Assembly: GCA_031216445.1 (NCBI GenBank)
Contig: CM062218.1
Coordinates: 5,353,001-5,417,000 of the forward strand
DNA: 64,000 nt
Reading direction: 5' to 3'
From: Lateolabrax maculatus
Lineage: Eukaryota > Chordata > Actinopteri > Acropomatiformes > Lateolabracidae
Part shown: positions 57,851 to 64,000 of the stretch, piece after piece
Layout: each line of letters starts with the position of its first letter
How positions within the stretch are numbered: the stretch's first letter is position 1
Program-made: the position numbers and the translations under genes
Notes under the pieces: model-generated
What the model was told of the DNA's origin: nothing
The model's database searches: none
What the model saw: the letters and a program-made list of their open reading frames with translations, nothing else

Positions 57851-57951
57851 TTTGGTGGTGATGGGAAACTACGCATGGCTGTGGACGGAGATGCTCGACA
57901 GGTCGTTCCTGATGATCTCATTGACTGCAAAGGAAAAGGGAGAAAAGGACG
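57847..57951. other. Exon-like island, open on both strands
   Basis: A GC-richer block in AT-rich DNA. Minus reading: a long pyrimidine tract and TTTGCAG (acceptor at 57926), then codons for NEIIRNDLSSISVHSHA and a TAG, resembling a last coding exon. Plus reading: pyrimidine tract and TGTGTCAG, then a frame beginning FGGDGKLRMAVDGDARQVVP and continuing to GKGRKG before donor ACG|GTCAGT at 57952. Only one is likely real; the minus version needs no further exon downstream and has a stronger acceptor. No protein match could be named for either. Confidence 0.35.
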
Positions 57952-58029
57952 GTCAGTATGTCAGACGCTTTTTTATGACCTCCAGATGGAGTAAAGTCAC
58001 CATGTTGAATGTGTGCATATATATAGTAT

Positions 58030-61000
58030 AATGTTGCATGTCGTGTTTTTAAAGCCCCTGAAAATAAAAATGTATTTTCTCAATAAGCTTCTTGTTAGTG
58101 ATCTCACATGAACACAGACATTTCTGCTGATGTTAGGACAGTTTTGATATTTCTGTTTTTCTCTGTGCTCCTCTTATGGGTTCGAAGTAGACGGGACTCC
58201 GTTGTTAAAAAAGGTGATGTCACATATTTCCTTGCATCAATCAGAGTTTAGAAACATTTGAATCAACATCTGATGTCTGAATTGTTAACTTGTGTTGCCA
58301 GGACAATTAAAATATATCAAACCACACCTACACAGTCCTGATGAAGTTCATCAGCTGAGTTTCTGACTGTTAAACTCTTAATAAATAATAGCTGATGATT
58401 GCTAATTCTTTATGGCTTCATCGCTTCAAGTGACACCTTTCACATTACACATAGTTACTTTTTCCATTGTTAATATAAAAATGTTTATTAGTGCAGCTTT
58501 AAGGTGTCATTTTCAGCCCCTGTGAATATAATTCTCTGAGCTCTATAGGACCTGTTATTTCCTCTGAGCCAGCCTAATAGAATCACTGTATATCTGTGAT
58601 CCCCAGACCTTTTTTTATCAAGAGAGATGATGCAACCTCCTGCTGTCTCTGAAGGATCCAGGTGCACTTGTTTATCTGTTTTTATCAGCTGTGTTCTTTG
58701 GCTGATGGAGGGGGGGGGGGGATGATCCATGAGCAAATGAGCAGGCTGACTGAAGCTAAACCAGGAAAATATATAGATATCAATATACTGATAACAGAGA
58801 AAAGGACAAATCGCTAATTTTTTTCCTCATTAAAAGGGATTGAGACGGTTCATTTTTCATTAGCTTTTACCGTTCTTATCTGTGAACTCATTTGTTACTT
58901 TAAAGAGATAGTCTCCACAGTTCCTCCCTCTCTAATCAGCTTCTCACTTTTTAAATCAGCCTCCAGGTTCAGGATCGGGCCCCTTTCTCAGCTCAGGATG
59001 AGAAATGTGAGAGGGGAAGGGGAACACCCCTGGAGCCGGCCCCGAGAAGCCGAGGCAACCGGGGCCGAGGGAGGAATTCCCTCTGACAGACTGGACGCTG
59101 GAAAAGCAGCCTGGAAACCTGAGATTTCCCTCCACAACAATGGAATTACTTTTTTTTTAATAGGTTTATTTTCATCACAGGCAGCAGAGCAGCACTTCCC
59201 TCGGTGACCCAGCACTGGCAGAGCTGCTTCCTACCAGAAATACCACTCACATCCTATCACGAAAAAGATGACGGGATGTACGTGCCTCAAACAAATTCTA
59301 TGCAAAAAAAAAAAAAAAAAAAAATCAGTTTGAAAGTGTGCATGAGGCTGTCATGGCAGAAAAAATCAAAACACATAAATGTGTCATCATCACCTTAAGG
59401 TAGTAAAACAATAACTGAGGAGGAGCTCAGTAACGAAACTAAAAGCGTGGGTGCAAACTTGGTTTGAACAGCAAATCACCTAAATTCTGCCTGAAGCTGT
59501 TTACAATTACAGCGCACAGAGCCTTAAGTTACACTCGTCTAGACAGGAGGTTAATGTGTTTGGCTTGCTGATTGACTGCTATTAATAAAGGAACAGGAAG
59601 ATCTCTTGAGAGGTTTGATAACTACAGTACAGCAGCGATCTCACACGAGTGTGTCACAGAAACACATGGACACATTGAACCTATTATGTGACTATGAGCA
59701 CAGGGCGAGATTCACAGCAATATGTCTTTGTGAAGAACTTGGCAGTGTGGAAGATACTCGTCAAGACAGCAGTGACATTTATATTCAGGTGCTCTAAATC
59801 ACTTCCCCTTGATTTAGCAGGAGGCCAAACAGGGATAAACTCATCATTCATGTTCAAAATGTTATTCTTAAAGGGGCACGCCACCAATTTTTACACATAA
59901 AGGCCAGTTTACTCGTCATGAGGAGGACTACTCACGTTTGACTTCTGTTGCTCTGGATAGAGCTTTATAAAGTCTGGGAAAATATCCCTGATGAATCATC
60001 AGGGTCATTAAGTGTTGGGAGTGGAGATTACAAAATTAGATCAGAAAGCCTGCGTAACAACGCAGGGGGGTAAGGGGTGGGAAATATGTGGGAGTTTACC
60101 AGACAGAGAGGGTCAAATGAAATTATGCTATTGGACGCATTATTGGAAATATAGGATCCAGTTATTTTAAAGCTCAACACATACTATTCCTTTAAAAGAC
60201 CAATCTGGTGGTTTTGCATCACGTACCAAGTTTCTATATTGATTTCTCTCCCTTACAGACAGCCATTGTTCCCATTATTTCCAATATACCATCAAAATCA
60301 ACTTGCAGTAAATATTTCTGCGCCTTTGCTTTTTTTTAAATTATATATTTTTATTGTTATATTATGTGAGACTCTCAAGTCTCAAATGTGAGACTGACCT
60401 TTTATGCTCAACCAAGGTGAATTCTCAAAATGCTCCCTGTTCACAGCTGCTTTATCATGCAACAAAAAATAAACTTTTGATTAACACAAAGACGACAAGT
60501 TGATAATGATAAACAAACTGAAACAAGTTTCAGGTTTCTGCAAGTTGATATTGCTTGTGTACTGAAACAGATGATGACTGGAGGGTAGAAAACTCAACCT
60601 AAAAACTTACTATTTGTATTTGTGTTTTATAGGTAATGCACTAAAACATGCAAGGTTTTGACCCGTACTTTAGCTGTGAAATCCATCATGGATAAATGGG
60701 CAAACCCATCTGTTCGATATTCATGTAGTTGACAGTGGAGAGACCGAACTCTGCTCCCTAAATGAGGCTTGACTTGACTGAATTAAACCTAAACTCCCCA
60801 GACTTTAGCTTCACTTTCATCAGGATCCGTACTAACTCTGTTATTGTAACAGTCGGATTAGAATCATCTATTTTTCTGTGTATACCTTAATGCAAGATGC
60901 TTTCTAACGTAGCTCATCATCAGGACAGCATGCTGCCACCAGCCATGTGAATGTGAGAATATAACCAATAAAGACATACTTGAACCAGAAGAAATAAACA

Positions 61001-64000
61001 CTCAAACCTCATCTCCACCCTCCTACAGTGTGTCGTCCCGCTGCCATGTGTGTTCTTCCCGGCCCAGACTGAACTGACTGACCTCCTCTCCTCTATTTGA
61101 TCTGGCTTTGACCTTCTGCGCATCTGGAGGTGGAAGGATATAATCTTTGAGTTCAAATCTCAAGGGGAAGTTATTACACCGACTTCTCAACGCGCACATT
61201 GAGCCTGGACGCCGGCTGTAAATTTAGGACATCAAGGCATCGTCAGACCTCCACATCATGTCATCACCTGTCCGGTAACTATCAAAATCACGGATGAATT
61301 ATGGCGCTCAGATATTTTTCCTTGCACATCATCATTTGCCATATGTGTTGGAATAGTTCTCAAATAGTAATGGAACGGTAAAAAGACAGAATTCAGTCGG
61401 ATTCAGTAGTTTATTCTGACATAAAACAAGAGCCAGGCAGTAAACTTTATCTTTTGCCCCACTGAGACCATAACATTTACTGTTTATGTGTCGGTTGCCA
61501 TGGCCCACTTTTCATTGTGCCGTCACATTTGATGTGGAGGATCTAATTGAAAAAAAAGTCAATCTATTGATCTCTAAGTGTGTTTACAACAAAGTCCTAA
61601 AAATAGGCCCAGCACCAGTGTGACATCTGTGTCATGTGTTCTCCGGTCACATCGATTTGCTCAAGAGACGAACTAACATCAGCAAACACCGTGAGTGGGA
61701 TGGTAAACTCTGGGTTCTCTGTTGTTCATTCAGAAGAACTCAATTGAATTTCAATGGAAATTTGAGAAAACAAAATAACATTTTTACATTATACGGGATC
61801 TTTAAAGATAGGATGCTCAGTCACTGTGGGGATCACTATTTCTGTAAGAACAAATATGATTCAGTTGGAAAAAAATGAATAAATACAGTTGAGAAAACAA
61901 TCTCACCAGAGTCTGCCCAGTTGTCATGACATTGTAGATGTTCCAATTTTCGTTTTTCTTTAAGGCCTTCTCTTTCATGTTGGCTTAAAAACTGAGGTTC
62001 AAAGTTCATTATTGATATGATTGTGATATGATAGAAAGCTCCAGAACAGCTACTAAATGGACCTGCGGTTTCCCAGCTCAAGAGTAAACTTCACCTAAAA
62101 GTCCTAAAAGTGCTCCGAAAAGTTGAGATCTGAACATCTTCAATCCCATGACGACTGGGTATCTGCTGAGGAAGATCATGTGATATGATTGAAAGCTGAA
62201 GAACAGCTACTACATGGACCTTGTGCTGATATTGGTTTCTCAACTACTGTTTCCAAGGTCCAGAATGAACTAAACGCATAGGAAAGGCTACTTATTTCTT
62301 ATTAAACAATAAAGGCTGAATGCAGTATACTGTATATACATTATTTGCGTTCATAATTAAAACATGCATGTAATATAGTGACATATAACTTAAGTTAACT
62401 CAGTTAAAAATCCCCCACAATCATCTTCCATTAACCTGCGCTGCTATTAATTTAACACAAGGCACTGCAATGTTAGTGAGTTAATTTGTTCAAGCTTTAC
62501 AGTTATTCAAAGGAGGGTGGGGTTTGATATGAAGTAATCCAGGAACTGGTTTCCTGTCCCATGGAGGTCCACAGCAGCTGGAGCTGACTGATACAGCCCG
62601 ACTCTCCAAGCAGGAAACCCCAGACAAACGAGGAACTCCCAAACAATTAGCAGGACAGCGCTGTTTGCCTCATTAAGGGCCGAAACGCGTCAACGTGATC
62701 CGGCCTGTAATAACACAATACAACAGAGGAACCGATCGGGCGGTGAGATATTCAACAATCTCTCTGAACGCTGGAAATATATCAGCTGAGGGACCAGAGC
62801 TGAGACAATGAGAGAAAAAAGACTGGGGGGCAGAAAACACCACGAATCCCCCCCGCCCCCCTTTACTGCCACGTCAAGTCCAGGCCACAAGCCACGAGAT
62901 GTTCTTGGACCACATAATGAGGCTCCTACTGGGTTTCTGCAAGTCAGTCCCACAGAGCGGTTCTGTAGGTCAACAACAGATTCTGCCAATTTTTGTTTTA
63001 ACCCAGGTATTATTTAAAAAGGAAAATGTCTGGACAACAGCATTTTGTAGTCCTTAAGAAAATAGAGTAATAGAAAGAGAGAAGACGTCAGCAAAACATT
63101 ACCACAATGACAATCCTTTTTTATAACCAGAGCAACCAGATAAATGGAAACCTCATTAAAGTAAAACAATACAAACTGTGTACATACACAATCTCCCACC
63201 CATGTGTCGAGGCATACACAGCCCTGAACAGTGAATACAGACACAGACGACTGTGTGTACACATGCACACACACTGTTTTATCCGTTCTGTTGTTTTATC
63301 TCGAATCTGTTGTATCCAAATGTTTGTTTAGTTGTTTTAACCTGAATTTAAAAGCCTGACCAGGGACGGGGGGCTGCAAACTATCCTCAGCTAGACGCCC
63401 AAAGTTTTTTCATCACATGTACCACTGTTTATCTGTATTCTCGATAAAATAAACTAATAAAATAAATAAAATTCTATAGTCATTGTTGAGGCTGTGGTTT
63501 CTGTTGTTGCTGTATTGCATTGTATTATACTGCAAAGTGTTTATATATCAAATCAGGTGGACAAAGTTAAGCCTCAAAATGCGAATTGGGTCAACACCTA
63601 ATGTGGGAAAGTAAAAGGAAAGTGGTCTCTACAAAAACTGAACTTCTTAAATAAGGTCACTTTTAATTGGTGGGTTGTTGGATTGCATTACATCATACTG
63701 GTTTTTCTTTTCTGGCCACTCATTGTATTCAGAAATGCACCAATAACTGTAACTGTAATACATAGCAGATGTGGATGTTGATGAATATGCGATAAACCAA
63801 TGATATATTTCCTCCGAACGGTACCGTGCTAAGCACAAATTAATAAAAAAAATAGCTGATAATTCATTTCAACCATTAATGTGACAACATGTGTAAAGTC
63901 TGGGTTAAATGCTATTTATTTTGACCATACAAACTAATGATAAATATTGCTTCTTTTCGCAAGCTGATGGTCAAAATAATTTGATGATGCAAATGAGTTT
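58030..64000. other. Intergenic or intronic sequence; no gene recognised
   Basis: No open frame with coding character or a believable chain of splice sites was found. Notable pieces are a poly-G run at 58711-58722, a GC-rich block at 58960-59130 open on both strands but without splice support, an A20 run near 59305, a repeat-like segment at 59868-60160, and GC-richer patches at 61010-61140 and 62520-62760 that could be conserved non-coding sequence. If a minus-strand gene ends at 57.9 kb, this region would be one of its introns. Confidence 0.5.
59868..60160. repeat. Candidate dispersed repeat
   Basis: Starts AAAGGGGCACGCCACCAATT and includes TCTGGATAGAGCTTTATAAA, GTGTTGGGAGTGGAGATTAC and CAACGCAGGGGGGTAAGG, phrases that look like a dispersed fish repeat. 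There are no clear terminal repeats and no second copy in this window, so the call is from memory of pattern only. Confidence 0.25.

Noticed and set aside
58988..59215. GC-rich block with open frames of 69-75 codons on both strands
   Set aside because: No splice sites, no codon bias and no recognisable protein on either strand; left as possible non-coding element.

Overview
The window is nuclear DNA from a ray-finned (teleost) fish, probably a percomorph. The evidence is intron-containing vertebrate genes with GT-AG splice sites, AT-rich intergenic DNA, fish-type repeats (a hAT MITE, a Tc1/mariner-like MITE, LINE 3' ends with ATTCTG tails) and protein sequences that align by eye to human family members. 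The species is inferred and cannot be read directly.

Layout. (1) 1-2221 (+): the 3' part of a DM-domain gene, best read as dmrtb1/dmrt6-like, in three exons. (2) 2222-13700: a gene desert with a 2.2-kb T/G-rich minisatellite (6862-9089) and two LINE 3' remnants. (3) 13.8-30.5 kb (+): epiplakin (eppk1-like). One uninterrupted 3,981-codon exon encodes 12 plakin-repeat modules. The last six or so are 1,074-bp units that are almost identical, followed after the stop codon by a decayed piece of a further unit. (4) 31.3-37.05 kb (-): fbxl6, an F-box/leucine-rich-repeat protein whose nine coding exons can be joined in frame. (5) 37.1-41.6 kb (+): an uncharacterised 871-aa protein that shares a short bidirectional, CCAAT-containing promoter with fbxl6. 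(6) 42.6-46.8 kb and 49.6-52.9 kb (+): two riboflavin transporter genes in tandem, slc52a2 and slc52a3, whose last two coding exons are the same size. (7) 53.8-54.7 kb (-): a single-coding-exon rhodopsin-like GPCR with several non-canonical core motifs. (8) 54.7-64 kb: mostly intergenic DNA, with one exon-like island near 57.9 kb and several candidate repeats.

EPPK1, FBXL6 and SLC52A2 all lie in human 8q24.3 (established knowledge), so the middle of the window is a conserved syntenic block. SLC52A3 is on human chromosome 20, so its position beside slc52a2 here suggests the two arose as a tandem pair. The genes do not form a pathway. They cover intermediate-filament binding (epiplakin), ubiquitin-ligase substrate recognition (FBXL6), riboflavin import (two transporters), transcription (DMRT), signalling (GPCR) and one unknown.

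The best candidates for something undescribed are the 871-aa protein, the nested homogenisation of the epiplakin array with its broken terminal unit, and the exon-like island at 57.9 kb. Exon joins were made by hand from splice consensus and reading-frame continuity. No transcript data or database search was available.
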